Shown here piece after piece: positions 35,224 to 45,710 of a DNA stretch of 64,000 nt. Each line of letters opens with the position of its first letter. Position 1 is the first letter of the stretch. The position numbers and the translations under genes were made by a program. Below the pieces are notes generated by a model, which did not search any database, was not told the DNA's origin, and saw only the letters and a program-made list of their open reading frames with translations. Location: NCBI RefSeq assembly GCF_037101375.1, contig NZ_AP029019.1:744001-808000 (forward strand), written 5' to 3'. The DNA is from Acidovorax sp. DW039 (GTDB taxonomy: Bacteria; Pseudomonadota; Gammaproteobacteria; Burkholderiales; Burkholderiaceae_C).

Positions 35224-36440
35224 CCAAAAAGCGCGTAGTCATCACCGGTGCGGGCATCGTCTCGTGCATTGGTAACGACCTGGCCACAGTAGAAGCCTCG
35301 CTGCGTGCGGGCAAGAGCGGCATCAAGGCCGTAGAAAAGTTCAAGGAACTGGGCCTGCGCAGCCAGGTGGGCGGCGCGCCCGAGATCGACATCGAAGCGC
35401 GCATCGACCGCAAGCAGCTGCGCTTCATGGGCGACGCGGCAGCCTACGCGCAAATCGCGCTGGAAGACGCGATCCAGCAAGCGGGCCTCACCCCCGAGCA
35501 GGTCAGCCATCCACGTACCGGCCTCATCATGGGTTCGGGCGGCGGCTCACCTGCCAACCAGATCGAGGCAGCCGACACACTGCGCGAAAAGGGCATCCGC
35601 CGCGTGGGGCCGTACCAGGTCACGCGCTGCATGAGCTCTACGGTGTCTGCCTGCCTGGCCACCAACTTCAAAGTCAAGGGCATCAACTACTCCATCACCT
35701 CGGCCTGCTCCACATCGGCGCACTGCATTGGCGCGGCAGCCCAGCAAATTGCCTGGGGCATGCAGGACGTGATGTTTGCGGGTGGTGGCGAAGAGCTGTC
35801 CTGGGGCATGTCGCTGCTGTTTGACGGCATGGGTGCCATGTCCAGCAAGTACAACGAAACGCCCGAGAAAGCCTCGCGCGCCTACGACGCGAACCGCGAT
35901 GGCTTCGTGATCGCCGGTGGCGGCGGTGCCGTGGTGCTCGAAAGTCTGGAGCATGCCCTGGCCCGTGGTGCCAACATCTTGGCCGAAGTGGTGGGCTTTG
36001 GTGCCACCAGCGACGGCGAAGACATGGTGGCCCCTTCGGGCGACGGTGCCATTGCCTGCATGCAGCAAGCCATGGACGGGCTCGATGCCCCCATCGACTA
36101 CATCAACACCCATGGCACTTCCACCCCGGTGGGCGACATGCAGGAAGTGCGCGCCATGCGGGCCCTGTTTGGCGACAAGGTACCGCCGTTTTCGTCCACC
36201 AAGTCGCTCACCGGCCACTCGCTGGGTGCGACGGGTGTGCAAGAGGCGATCTATTGCGTGATCATGCTGAACAAGGGCTTTATCGCAGGTTCGGCCAATG
36301 TGGAAACGCCTGACCCAGCGCTGGGCGATATGCCCCTCGTTACGCAGACGCGCGATGCCCAGCTGACCACCGTGCTGTCCAACAGCTTCGGTTTTGGCGG
36401 CACCAACGCCAGCCTGGTGCTGAGCCGCTGGCAGGGCTGA
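35220..36440 (+). CDS. fabB: 3-oxoacyl-ACP synthase I
   Basis: It elongates cis-unsaturated acyl-ACPs and works with FabA. The protein has 406 residues. The catalytic triad is Cys in [12 protein letters not shown], His in [12 protein letters not shown] and His in [10 protein letters not shown]; the C-terminal GFGGTNAS loop is present. Overlap with fabA by 4 bases indicates one operon, closed by a terminator at 36476. Confidence 0.95.
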   Translation: MTKKRVVITGAGIVSCIGNDLATVEASLRAGKSGIKAVEKFKELGLRSQVGGAPEIDIEARIDRKQLRFMGDAAAYAQIALEDAIQQAGLTPEQVSHPRTGLIMGSGGGSPANQIEAADTLREKGIRRVGPYQVTRCMSSTVSACLATNFKVKGINYSITSACSTSAHCIGAAAQQIAWGMQDVMFAGGGEELSWGMSLLFDGMGAMSSKYNETPEKASRAYDANRDGFVIAGGGGAVVLESLEHALARGANILAEVVGFGATSDGEDMVAPSGDGAIACMQQAMDGLDAPIDYINTHGTSTPVGDMQEVRAMRALFGDKVPPFSSTKSLTGHSLGATGVQEAIYCVIMLNKGFIAGSANVETPDPALGDMPLVTQTRDAQLTTVLSNSFGFGGTNASLVLSRWQG

Positions 36441-36475
36441 GGCTCTCCATACCGCTCCACGCGGTAGATCAACCC

Positions 36476-36520
36476 ACCCGCAGCCGTTCCTACCCCAGGA
36501 GCCTGCGGGTTTTCTGTTTT
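36476..36520 (+). terminator. Terminator after fabB
   Basis: ACCCGCAG (36476-36483) pairs with CTGCGGGT (36503-36510), followed by TTTCTGTTTT. Confidence 0.75.
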
Positions 36521-36551
36521 GACGCAAGCCCGATCTGCGTGCCGCCCAGGC

Positions 36552-37469
36552 TCATCGTTTGCCCGGTTTGGTGTGGGGTTGCAGCGCCTCGTGCAGCAGG
36601 CGTGGCAGCATGGCGAGCATACGGGTGGCCTGCAGGCTGGGCGCAAAAGCCCGGGCCTGGTAGCTGTACAGCGACATGGGTGCCAGCTCGTGCAGCTCCA
36701 GCGTCACCATCTGCGCAGGGTCCAGCCCGCGCGCCGTCAAAAAATCCACCACCGTCCAGCCCATGCCCAGGCGCACCAAGTCCAGCGCCAGGCGCGAGGT
36801 CTGCACCTGAATGCCTGGCCCCGCGGGGGACCCGAGCCGTTGGGCAATCTCGTCAATCGACTGGCGCATGGGATCGTCGCCCACCAGCCGTATTACGGGC
36901 ACCTGCGCCAGGCGTGCACCAGGGCTTGCTGTGCGGGGTGCCTGCCCCCACACCGATGCCGCCACGGCCAGAAAAAGCTGGCCGCTCACCAGCAGGTCGC
37001 TGGCGACTTGCGGGTGCGGGTGCTTGTAAAAGCCCAGCCCAAAGTCCACGCTGCGGGTGAGCAAGGCTTGCGTCATCTGGTCCTGGTGAATGGTGCGCAC
37101 TTCCACGCCGACTTGCGGGTGCTGCGCCGCGTGGTGGTGCAGCAGGCGCGGCAAGAACTCGTGGGTGATAGACGGAATCGCCGCCAGGCGCACATCCCCT
37201 GAATCACTGGCCGCCAGATTGCGCGCTGTGCGCTTGAGGGCATCGAGCTGGCGGTAGATGCCCGTGGACTCGGTCGCCAGCACCTGGGCTTCCGGGGTGG
37301 GCGTCAACCCCGAAGGGGTGCGCAGAAACAGGCGATAGCCCAGTTGCAGTTCGGTGTGCGCAATGGCCTTGCTGACCGCAGACGGGGTGATGCACAGCAG
37401 GCGGGCAGCGGCACTCATGTTGCCCGTCTGAAGCACGGCCTGAAAGACTTCCAGTTGGCGCAGATTCAT
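36552..37469 (-). CDS. LysR-family transcriptional regulator
   Basis: A 305-residue regulator. The N-terminal winged helix-turn-helix is MNLRQLEVFQAVLQTGNMSA with ITPSAVSKAIAHTE; the remainder is a periplasmic-binding-like effector domain. It is divergent from the L-asparaginase gene across 183 bases, so it may control asparaginase expression; the inducer is unknown. Confidence 0.88.
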   Translation of the reverse strand: MNLRQLEVFQAVLQTGNMSAAARLLCITPSAVSKAIAHTELQLGYRLFLRTPSGLTPTPEAQVLATESTGIYRQLDALKRTARNLAASDSGDVRLAAIPSITHEFLPRLLHHHAAQHPQVGVEVRTIHQDQMTQALLTRSVDFGLGFYKHPHPQVASDLLVSGQLFLAVAASVWGQAPRTASPGARLAQVPVIRLVGDDPMRQSIDEIAQRLGSPAGPGIQVQTSRLALDLVRLGMGWTVVDFLTARGLDPAQMVTLELHELAPMSLYSYQARAFAPSLQATRMLAMLPRLLHEALQPHTKPGKR

Positions 37470-37541
37470 GGGAGGTCGGCTTCAGTCTCAGGCTGTACGG
37501 GTAAACGAGAAGTATGAGTGCAGTTCACAAGGGTGGGTTAA

Positions 37542-38735
<1,194 letters not shown>

Positions 38736-39061
38736 TCTCCTGATCCCGGTGCACAGGTGCTACCTGTGTGCTCGGGCGGAAGCGGTGTGACGTACGCATC
38801 CTCACGCAACTTCCCATTCCAGGCCGGAGCTTCACAAGGGCTCCGGCTTTTTGCTTTTTGTCGATTCAAGACGGTATTGGGTCGCAGTGCGCGGGCCCCA
38901 TCTTCCGCACACCGGGCGCGGCGCATCGGCTGCGCCGTAAAATCAAGGGTTACACCTGCGTCGGCCCCGCGCGCCCAGCAACGGCACGTGGCCCCGCATG
39001 GCCTTTTCACTCTTTCCAATTGCCCTCGGCCCTGGCTTGTGCCAGCGGGCCACTCCAAGCC
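38736..39061. other. Intergenic region between ansB and glyQ
   Basis: 326 bases. The only structure I can name is the ansB terminator (38823-38860). The reading frame of glyQ is open across most of it, but without conserved sequence. No leader RNA is recognisable by eye. Confidence 0.6.
38823..38860 (+). terminator. Terminator after ansB
   Basis: GCCGGAGC (38823-38830) pairs with GCTCCGGC (38840-38847), followed by TTTTTGCTTTTTG. Confidence 0.88.
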
Positions 39062-39967
39062 ATGTTGACATTCCAGCAAATCATTTTGAAGCTGCAGTCC
39101 TATTGGGACGCGCAGGGCTGCGCCCTCTTGCAACCGTATGACATGGAAGTGGGTGCAGGCACCTCGCACACCGCCACCTTCCTGCGCGCCATCGGCCCCG
39201 AGCCCTGGAAGGCTGCCTACGTGCAGCCTAGCCGCCGTCCCAAGGACGGCCGCTACGGCGAGAACCCCAACCGTCTGCAGCACTACTACCAGTACCAGGT
39301 GGTGCTCAAGCCCGCACCAGCCAACATCTTGGAGCTGTACTTGGGCTCGCTCGAAGCCCTGGGTTTTGACCTGAAGAAGAACGACATCCGCTTTGTGGAA
39401 GACGACTGGGAAAACCCCACGCTCGGTGCCTGGGGCCTGGGCTGGGAGGTCTGGCTCAACGGCATGGAAGTGACGCAGTTCACCTACTTCCAGCAAGTGG
39501 GCGGCATCGACTGCAAGCCAGCCACCGGCGAGATCACCTATGGCCTGGAGCGCCTGGCCATGTACCTGCAAGGCGTGGACAACGTCTACAACCTGCAGTG
39601 GACCGATACCCTGAAGTACGGCGACGTGTACCACCAGAACGAGGTGGAGCAGTCCACCTACAACTTCGAGCACAGCGACGCTGACTTCCTGTTCACCGCG
39701 TTCAACGCGCACGAAAAGCAGGCCAAGTACCTGATGGAGCAGCAGCTCGCGTTGCCCGCCTACGAGCAGGTGCTCAAGGCCGCGCACAGCTTCAACCTGC
39801 TGGACGCACGCGGTGCCATCAGCGTGACCGAACGCGCTGCCTACATCGGCCGCATCCGCAACCTGGCCCGTAGCGTGGCCCAAAGCTACTACGACAGCCG
39901 CGAACGCCTGGGCTTCCCCATGGCTCCGCGCGAGTGGGTAGAGCAAATGCCTAAAAAGGCTGCCTGA
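39062..39967 (+). CDS. glyQ: Glycyl-tRNA synthetase alpha subunit
   Basis: The catalytic subunit of the alpha2-beta2 bacterial GlyRS. The protein has 301 residues, starting [20 protein letters not shown]. Class II motifs are present: [40 protein letters not shown], and [11 protein letters not shown] at the end of the core. The ATG at 39062 is the family start. Its stop overlaps the ABM gene (TGATG). Confidence 0.96.
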   Translation: MLTFQQIILKLQSYWDAQGCALLQPYDMEVGAGTSHTATFLRAIGPEPWKAAYVQPSRRPKDGRYGENPNRLQHYYQYQVVLKPAPANILELYLGSLEALGFDLKKNDIRFVEDDWENPTLGAWGLGWEVWLNGMEVTQFTYFQQVGGIDCKPATGEITYGLERLAMYLQGVDNVYNLQWTDTLKYGDVYHQNEVEQSTYNFEHSDADFLFTAFNAHEKQAKYLMEQQLALPAYEQVLKAAHSFNLLDARGAISVTERAAYIGRIRNLARSVAQSYYDSRERLGFPMAPREWVEQMPKKAA

Positions 39968-40269
39968 TGATTCTGGAAGTGGCCACCCTGCAGATCAAGC
40001 CCGGCCAGACGGCCGCGTTTGAGCAGGCCTTTGCCCAGGCGCAGCGCATCATTGCGTCCATGCCTGGATACGAAGGGCACGAGCTGCAGCACTGCCTGGA
40101 AGACGACCACCAGTACGTGCTGCTGGTGCGTTGGGCCACCCTGCAAGACCACACCGAGGGCTTTCGTGGCTCTCCCCAATACCAGGAATGGCGCGCGCTG
40201 CTGCACCATTTCTACGACCCCTTTCCCACCGTGCTGCACTACCGCACGGTCACGCCGTCTTTGAGCTGA
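39967..40269 (+). CDS. Antibiotic biosynthesis monooxygenase (ABM) domain protein
   Basis: A 100-residue ferredoxin-like ABM-domain protein ([60 protein letters not shown]). Such proteins act as small monooxygenases or heme-degrading enzymes, but many are of unknown role. It is wedged between glyQ (1-base overlap) and glyS (8-base gap), so it must be translated with the GlyRS subunits; why is not known. Confidence 0.85.
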   Translation: MILEVATLQIKPGQTAAFEQAFAQAQRIIASMPGYEGHELQHCLEDDHQYVLLVRWATLQDHTEGFRGSPQYQEWRALLHHFYDPFPTVLHYRTVTPSLS

Positions 40270-40277
40270 TCGATTCC

Positions 40278-42419
40278 ATGACTACCCAAAACCTCCTCGT
40301 TGAACTGTTTGTGGAAGAGCTGCCCCCCAAGGCACTCCAGAAACTGGGCGATGCCTTCGCCACCGTGCTGGGCGACCAGCTCAAGGCCCAGGGGCTGGCC
40401 AGCGCCGCCTCGGTGGTCACGCCTTTTGCTTCGCCCCGCCGCCTGGCTGCGCACGTTAGCGCTGTGGCTGACAAGGCCGCCGACAAGGCCGTGCAGCAAA
40501 AGCTGATGCCCGTGACCGTGGGCCTGGACGCCAGCGGCAACGCCACCCCCGCGCTGCTCAAAAAGCTGCAGGCGCTGGGTGCCGATGTGTCCAACCCCGC
40601 AGCCGCCGTAGCCGCGCTCAAGCGTGCCCAGGACGGCAAGGCCGAAGCCCTGTTTTACGACAGCGTAGTGCCCGGTGCCACGCTGCAAGCCGGTCTGCAA
40701 AAGGCCTTGGACGAAGCGATTGCCAAGCTGCCGATTCCCAAGGTGATGAGCTATCAGCTCGAAACCGATTGCGAGCTGCCCGGCTGGACCAGCGTGAACT
40801 TTGTGCGCCCCGCACACGGCCTCGTGGCGCTGCATGGCAGCACCGTGGTGCCCGTGAAGGCGCTGGGCCTCACGGCTGGCAATAGCACCCAAGGCCACCG
40901 CTTTGAAGCCGCTGTGTCCCCCGTGGTATTGGCAGATGCCGATAGCTATGCCGCTACGCTGCAAAAAGACGGCGCGGTGATTGCCTCTTTTGCCGAGCGC
41001 AAGGCTGAGATTGCCCGCCAGCTGGCCGCTGCCGCCGCCAAGGTCGGCAACGGTGCCCGCCCCATCGAAGACGAAGCCCTGCTGGACGAAGTGACCGCGC
41101 TGGTCGAGCGCCCCAATGTCGTCATCTGCCAGTTTGAAGAGCAGTTCCTGGGTGTGCCGCAGGAGTGCCTGATCCTCACGATGAAGGCCAACCAGAAGTA
41201 CTTTCCGCTGCTGGACGCAGCAGGCAAGCTGACCAACAAGTTCCTGGTGGTCAGCAACATCAGCCCCGAAGACACCAGCTTTGTGACCGGCGGCAACGAG
41301 CGCGTGGTGCGCCCGCGTCTGGCCGATGCCAAGTTCTTTTTTGATCAGGACCGCAAGAAGACACTGGCCTCGCGCGTCGAGGGCCTCTCCAAGGTCGTGT
41401 ACCACAACAAGCTGGGCACGCAGGGCGAGCGTGTGGAGCGCGTGCGCGCCATCGCCAAGGCCATTGCCACACAACTCGGTGACGCCGCTTTGGTGGCCGA
41501 TGCCGACCAAGCCGCTTTGCTGGCCAAGACCGACCTCGTGACCGACATGGTGGGCGAGTTCCCCGAGCTGCAGGGCATCATGGGTGGCTACTACGCCCTG
41601 AACGATGGCCTGGGCGAGACTGTGGCAAACGCCATTGAAGACCACTACAAGCCCCGCTTTGCGGGCGACGCGCTGCCGCGCAACACGGCAGGTGTGGTGG
41701 TGGCCCTGGCCGACAAGCTCGAAACCCTGGTGGGCATGTTCGGCATTGGCAACCTGCCCACGGGCGACCGCGACCCGTTCGCACTGCGCCGTCATGCGCT
41801 GGGCGTGATCCGCATGCTGGTCGAGAAAGACCTGCCACTGGATTTGAACGCGCTGCTGGCCGGTGCCGTGCCCGCCTTTGGCGACAAGATCACCGACGCA
41901 TCGGCGCAGCTTGCCGACTTCATCTACGACCGCCTCGCAGGCAGCCTGCGCGAGCAGGGCTACAGCGCGCAAGAAGTGGACGCCGTGCTGGCCCTGCGCC
42001 CACAGCGTCTGGCCCTGGTCGAGAAGCAACTGGCGGCAGTGCGCGCCTTTGCCGCCTTGCCCGAAGCCCCTGCACTGGCAGCCGCCAACAAGCGCGTGGG
42101 CAACATCCTGAAAAAGGCCGAGGTCGAAGGCCCCGTGGATGCGCATGTGAACCCCGCGCTGCTTCAGGAACAGGCCGAGAAGGACTTGTTTACCGCGCTG
42201 CAGCGCTTTGTGCCTGAGGCCAATGCACAGTTTGACGCGGGCGACTACACCGCCAGCCTGCAGACCCTGGCTGTGCTGCGCGCACCGGTGGATGCGTTCT
42301 TTGACGATGTGATGGTGAACGCCGAGCAGATGGACCTGCGCCTGAACCGCCAAGGCCTGCTCAAGACGCTGCACGAAGCCATGAACCGCGTGGCCGACCT
42401 GTCGCGTCTGGCGGCCTGA
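40278..42419 (+). CDS. glyS: Glycyl-tRNA synthetase beta subunit
   Basis: A 713-residue subunit that supplies tRNA recognition. It starts MTTQNLLVELFVEELPPKAL, the conserved beta-subunit N-terminus, and has TPFASPRRLAAHVSAVADKA and LPTGDRDPFALRRHALGVIR, with a C-terminal anticodon-binding-like helical region. The longer frame from 40131 overlaps the ABM gene and is not used. Confidence 0.96.
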   Translation: MTTQNLLVELFVEELPPKALQKLGDAFATVLGDQLKAQGLASAASVVTPFASPRRLAAHVSAVADKAADKAVQQKLMPVTVGLDASGNATPALLKKLQALGADVSNPAAAVAALKRAQDGKAEALFYDSVVPGATLQAGLQKALDEAIAKLPIPKVMSYQLETDCELPGWTSVNFVRPAHGLVALHGSTVVPVKALGLTAGNSTQGHRFEAAVSPVVLADADSYAATLQKDGAVIASFAERKAEIARQLAAAAAKVGNGARPIEDEALLDEVTALVERPNVVICQFEEQFLGVPQECLILTMKANQKYFPLLDAAGKLTNKFLVVSNISPEDTSFVTGGNERVVRPRLADAKFFFDQDRKKTLASRVEGLSKVVYHNKLGTQGERVERVRAIAKAIATQLGDAALVADADQAALLAKTDLVTDMVGEFPELQGIMGGYYALNDGLGETVANAIEDHYKPRFAGDALPRNTAGVVVALADKLETLVGMFGIGNLPTGDRDPFALRRHALGVIRMLVEKDLPLDLNALLAGAVPAFGDKITDASAQLADFIYDRLAGSLREQGYSAQEVDAVLALRPQRLALVEKQLAAVRAFAALPEAPALAAANKRVGNILKKAEVEGPVDAHVNPALLQEQAEKDLFTALQRFVPEANAQFDAGDYTASLQTLAVLRAPVDAFFDDVMVNAEQMDLRLNRQGLLKTLHEAMNRVADLSRLAA

Positions 42420-42467
42420 TTCCCGGGTCTGCTAGGCTGGAGACCCACCATGCCCGGAGGTTCCACC

Positions 42468-43061
42468 ATGAAGCTCGTCATCCTTGATCGCGACGGCACG
42501 CTGAACACGGCGCTGGAAGACTACGTCACCAGCGCAGCCGAATGGGTGGCCGTGCCGGGCGCGCTGGAAGCCGTGGCCCGCCTCAACCATGCGGGCTGGC
42601 ATGTGGTGGTGGCCACCAACCAGCCGGGCCTCGGCCGGGGGTTGCTGGATGTGGTGGCGCTCAACGCCATCCACGCCAAGATGCACCGCCTGATGGCCGC
42701 CGCCGGGGGGCGCATCGACGCAGTGTTCTACTGCCCCCACACCGCTGAAGAGGAATGCACCTGCCGTAAGCCCGCTCCGGGCCTGCTGGAGCAGATTTGC
42801 GAGCGCTATGGCGTGGAAGCGCAGGATGTGGTGGTGGTGGGCAATTGCCTGTCGCACCTGCAGGCCGGTGCTGCGCTGGGGGCCCAGCTGCATGTGGTGT
42901 GCACCGGGCAGGCCGCGGGTTTAACGCCAGGCCAGCCGCTGCCTGCAGGCTGGCCGCAGGGTTGCACCGTGCATGCCAGCCTGGCGCAGTGCGTGGAGCT
43001 CCTGCTGCCTGCGCTGCCCACATCGCCGCAGCCCGCGCCCACACCGAACGCGGTGGCTTGA
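42468..43061 (+). CDS. gmhB: D-glycero-beta-D-manno-heptose-1,7-bisphosphate 7-phosphatase
   Basis: A 197-residue HAD-superfamily phosphatase for the ADP-heptose of the LPS inner core. The nucleophile motif is ILDRDGTLNTALEDYVTSAA, with TNQPGLGRG as motif II. The zinc loop with Cys and His is YCPHTAEEECTCRKPAPGLL, followed by DVVVVGNCLSHLQAG, where the usual GD[SK] acidic residues are replaced by GNCLSHL, a notable deviation. GGAGG lies 7 bases before the ATG at 42468. Confidence 0.88.
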   Translation: MKLVILDRDGTLNTALEDYVTSAAEWVAVPGALEAVARLNHAGWHVVVATNQPGLGRGLLDVVALNAIHAKMHRLMAAAGGRIDAVFYCPHTAEEECTCRKPAPGLLEQICERYGVEAQDVVVVGNCLSHLQAGAALGAQLHVVCTGQAAGLTPGQPLPAGWPQGCTVHASLAQCVELLLPALPTSPQPAPTPNAVA

Positions 43062-43062
43062 T

Positions 43063-43112
43063 ACTATAAAAATAATAGCTTCCTGCGCTTGATTCATGGG
43101 CGCTGGAGGCCG
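43063..43112 (-). repeat. Dispersed palindromic repeat, copy 5, between gmhB and plsC
   Basis: On the reverse strand it reads GCCTCCAGCGCCC, a loop, CAAGCGCAGGAAGCTATT and an AT-rich tail (ATTTTTATAG). It starts right after the gmhB stop and ends about 15 bases before plsC. Confidence 0.75.
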
Positions 43113-43127
43113 GAAAGACTGAAAACT

Positions 43128-43937
43128 ATGGCGCTAATCCGATCCATCATCCACATGCTGTGGATGGCCGTTACTGTGGTGCCCTACACGCTGGCCATCC
43201 TGCTGGGCTCCTTGTTCGGGGCGCGGGGCACGACGCTGTACCGCATTGCCCGTGCGTGGCTGTCGCTGTGCATCAGCGGGGCGCAGGTGTTGCTGGGCAT
43301 CCGCTACCGCGTCTCGGGCATGGAAAACCTGCCCCAGGACAAGCTCGGCGGCGCGGTGCTGCTGGTCAAGCACCAGTCCACCTACGAGACCTTTCTGATG
43401 CCCGCGATCATGCCGCACCCGCTGGCCTATGTGTTCAAGAAAGAACTGCTGTACGTGCCGTTTTTCGGCTGGTCCATCGGGCGGCTGGACATGATCCACA
43501 TCGACCGCCAGGCCCGCGCCAAAGCCTTCCACAAGGTGGTGCAGCAGGGCAAGGCGCTGCTGGCCAAGGGCGTGTGGATCATCATGTTTCCTGAGGGCAC
43601 GCGCGTGGAGCGCGGACAAAAGGGCCAGTACAAGAGCGGCGGCACCCGTCTGGCGATTGACACCGGTGCGCCCGTGATCCCGATCGCCGTGACCTCGGCC
43701 AAGGTCTGGCCGCGCAAGGCTTTCATCAAGCGCCCGGGGGTGGTGGATGTGTCCATCGGCAAGCCCATTGCCTCGCAAGGTCGGCAGGCAGACGAGCTGA
43801 TGCGCGAGGTGGAGGATTGGATTGAGGCAGAAATGCGCCGCCTCGACCCCGAAGCCTACCCCGCAGCCCCAGCGGCACCATCCGGCACTACCAATCCTGC
43901 CTCGGCCCCCGCGTCCGGCGGCCCGGCGGCAGACTGA
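43128..43937 (+). CDS. plsC: 1-acyl-sn-glycerol-3-phosphate acyltransferase
   Basis: It makes phosphatidic acid at the inner membrane. The protein has 269 residues with two N-terminal hydrophobic segments. The catalytic motif is KHQSTYETFL, an HX4E form rather than the usual HX4D; FPEGTRVERGQKGQYKSG is motif III. The C-terminal 30 residues are Ala/Pro-rich. The gene sits in the glyS-gmhB-plsC order usual in Burkholderiales. Confidence 0.92.
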   Translation: MALIRSIIHMLWMAVTVVPYTLAILLGSLFGARGTTLYRIARAWLSLCISGAQVLLGIRYRVSGMENLPQDKLGGAVLLVKHQSTYETFLMPAIMPHPLAYVFKKELLYVPFFGWSIGRLDMIHIDRQARAKAFHKVVQQGKALLAKGVWIIMFPEGTRVERGQKGQYKSGGTRLAIDTGAPVIPIAVTSAKVWPRKAFIKRPGVVDVSIGKPIASQGRQADELMREVEDWIEAEMRRLDPEAYPAAPAAPSGTTNPASAPASGGPAAD

Positions 43938-43953
43938 AGGCAGGCACGGCGCA

Positions 43954-45021
43954 ATGAACCGCCTGGTGCAACTGGCCCTGGACCTGTTTGACCCCCAAGG
44001 CGGGGCGCGTGGGGCTGCGGCTGCGCCGGGGGCTGAGCCCACGGAAACGCCTTTTGTTGCGCCCGCAGGCTCTTTGGAAGCAGGTAACAAGGCACCTGAT
44101 ACAAAGCCCAAACGGCCTCCAACGCCCGGCAAGAAAGCGCGGCCAGCTCCTGAAAAGATAGCGGCACCTGCAGTCCCTTTGTCTTCCTTGCTGGCCCCGG
44201 CGGAGTTTCGTCACCCCCAGGCCAACCGCGAAGTCTTGCTGGGCGATGCGCTGGTGGCGTACGCGCTGCACCGCTCGCGCAGGCGCACCATTGGCTTTTC
44301 GGTGGCGGCGGATGGCCTGTCGGTGCGTGCGCCCACCTGGGTGAGTCTGTCTGCCGTGGACACAGTGCTGCGTGAGCGCAGCGCCTGGGTGATGACCAAG
44401 CTGGTGCAGGCCCGCGACCGCCAGCAACGCCTGGAAAGTGGCCGCATCTGCTGGGCGGATGGTGCCACGCTGCCCTACCTGGGCCAGCCGCTCCAGGTGG
44501 TGCTGGACCCAACCCAGAGCCGCAGTGGCAAGGGCGGAGTGCTGGTGGCTGCAGCCCCTTGCGCTGGTGTGAATGGAGCGGATGCCCCTGCAAGCCCCGC
44601 AAACGCCGTAAACCCTGCCACCCCTGCAGCCCCCGCACGCCTTTTCATCGGCCTACCCGCCGATGCCACGCCCGCGCAAATCCGCGACGCGGTGCTGGCA
44701 TGGCTGATGCGCGACGCGCGCCGCCACTTCATCGAGCGGCTGGACCACTTTGCCCCGCTGCTGGGTGTGCAGTGGACCAGCCTGCGCCTGTCCAGCGCCG
44801 AAACCCGCTGGGGCAGCGCCAAGGCCGATGGCTCCATCCGCCTGAATTGGCGGCTGCTGCATTACCGCCCGGCCGTGATTGACTACGTGGTGGCCCACGA
44901 ACTGGCCCACCTGCGCGTAATGGACCACAGCCCCCGCTTCTGGAGCACCGTGGCCACCGTGGTGCCCGACTACCCCGCGCTGCGCGACCACCTGCGCGAG
45001 GAGCCTGCCCCGCTGTGGTGA
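43954..45021 (+). CDS. YgjP-like (DUF45/M48-type) zinc metallopeptidase
   Basis: A 355-residue protein. The C-terminal third is the YgjP domain with VVAHELAHLRVMDHSPRFWS (HExxH and the third ligand His) and SSAETRWGSAKADGSIRLNW. The first 85 residues are a Pro/Ala/Lys-rich linker, and a second Ala/Pro-rich insertion (GADAPASPANAVNPATPAAP) interrupts the domain near 208-227. Both are longer than in E. coli YgjP. The first linker contains a copy of the dispersed repeat (44113-44163). The start at 43954 is 16 bases after plsC. Confidence 0.87.
   Translation: MNRLVQLALDLFDPQGGARGAAAAPGAEPTETPFVAPAGSLEAGNKAPDTKPKRPPTPGKKARPAPEKIAAPAVPLSSLLAPAEFRHPQANREVLLGDALVAYALHRSRRRTIGFSVAADGLSVRAPTWVSLSAVDTVLRERSAWVMTKLVQARDRQQRLESGRICWADGATLPYLGQPLQVVLDPTQSRSGKGGVLVAAAPCAGVNGADAPASPANAVNPATPAAPARLFIGLPADATPAQIRDAVLAWLMRDARRHFIERLDHFAPLLGVQWTSLRLSSAETRWGSAKADGSIRLNWRLLHYRPAVIDYVVAHELAHLRVMDHSPRFWSTVATVVPDYPALRDHLREEPAPLW
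44113..44163 (+). repeat. Dispersed palindromic repeat, copy 6, inside the ygjP-like gene
   Basis: Reads GGCCTCCAACGCCC, GGCAAG, AAAGCGCGGCCAGCTCCT and GAAAAGATAGC, a diverged but full-length copy. It is translated in frame as residues about 54-70 (KRPPTPGKKARPAPEKIAA), within a linker other family members lack. Confidence 0.65.
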
Positions 45022-45057
45022 GCCGGTTTTTTTGACCCCCTTGAAAGGACTGAACGG

Positions 45058-45477
45058 ATGACCACACCTGCTTCCCCCATCCCCGCTGACGGCTACGCCG
45101 GAGACGTGACCCCCGTACTGGCCTGGCAGTGGGTGCAAGACGGCAAGGCCGTGCTGGTGGACGTGCGCAGTTCTGCCGAACTGGAATGGGTGGGCCGCGT
45201 GCCCGGTGCTGCCGCCGTGCCCTGGAAGCAGTGGCCCGGCATGGCCATGAACCCCGACTTTGACGCCCAGCTGCGCGCTGCCGTGCCCCAGGGCCAGAGC
45301 GCAGTGCTGCTGTGCCGCAGCGGCGTGCGCTCCATCGCCGCCGCCAAGCGCGCCACCGAACTGGGGCTCGTGGCCTACAACATCCTGGAAGGCTTTGAAG
45401 GCGACCCGGACGAGAACGGCCAGCGTGGCAAGAAGGGCGGCTGGCGCTTTCATGGCCTGCCATGGCGGCAGGGTTGA
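45058..45477 (+). CDS. Rhodanese-domain protein
   Basis: A 139-residue single rhodanese domain. VLVDVRSSAELEWVGRVPGA is the CH2A region and the active-site loop is LLCRSGVRS with C86 as the sulfur-carrying nucleophile. The C-terminus ends HGLPWRQG. Sulfurtransferase activity is likely; the acceptor is unknown. Confidence 0.9.
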   Translation: MTTPASPIPADGYAGDVTPVLAWQWVQDGKAVLVDVRSSAELEWVGRVPGAAAVPWKQWPGMAMNPDFDAQLRAAVPQGQSAVLLCRSGVRSIAAAKRATELGLVAYNILEGFEGDPDENGQRGKKGGWRFHGLPWRQG

Positions 45478-45510
45478 AGGGCCGCCGCCCCGTAGCCCCG
45501 TAGACATCAG

Positions 45511-45565
45511 TTGCTCCTTAAACGATAGCTGCTTGCGCTTGTTTTATAAGCGCTGGAGCCTGATT
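45511..45565 (-). repeat. Dispersed palindromic repeat, copy 7, between the rhodanese gene and coaX
   Basis: On the reverse strand it reads GGCTCCAGCGCTTATAAAA, then CAAGCGCAAGCAGCTATC and a tail GTTTAAGGAGC. Both arms match the consensus closely. Confidence 0.78.
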
Positions 45566-45710
45566 CGGCACTTTATCCAGCGCTGCTTCGTGCATCTGTG
45601 TGCAGTCTTTGTGCGGCCTGTGTGTGCTGCGTCATGCACGCGACACGCAAATGTGTCTTGGTGTATCCGGTGTTTCAGAGCCGTTTCCAAAACTCGGGAT
45701 AATCCGCGCC

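Noticed and set aside
38861..39061. Leader RNA or riboswitch before glyQ
   Set aside because: No stable stem with an anti-terminator or conserved glycine-aptamer core could be recognised by eye.
40239..42374. A 711-codon reverse-strand open frame across glyS
   Set aside because: Antisense shadow of glyS with no recognisable domains.
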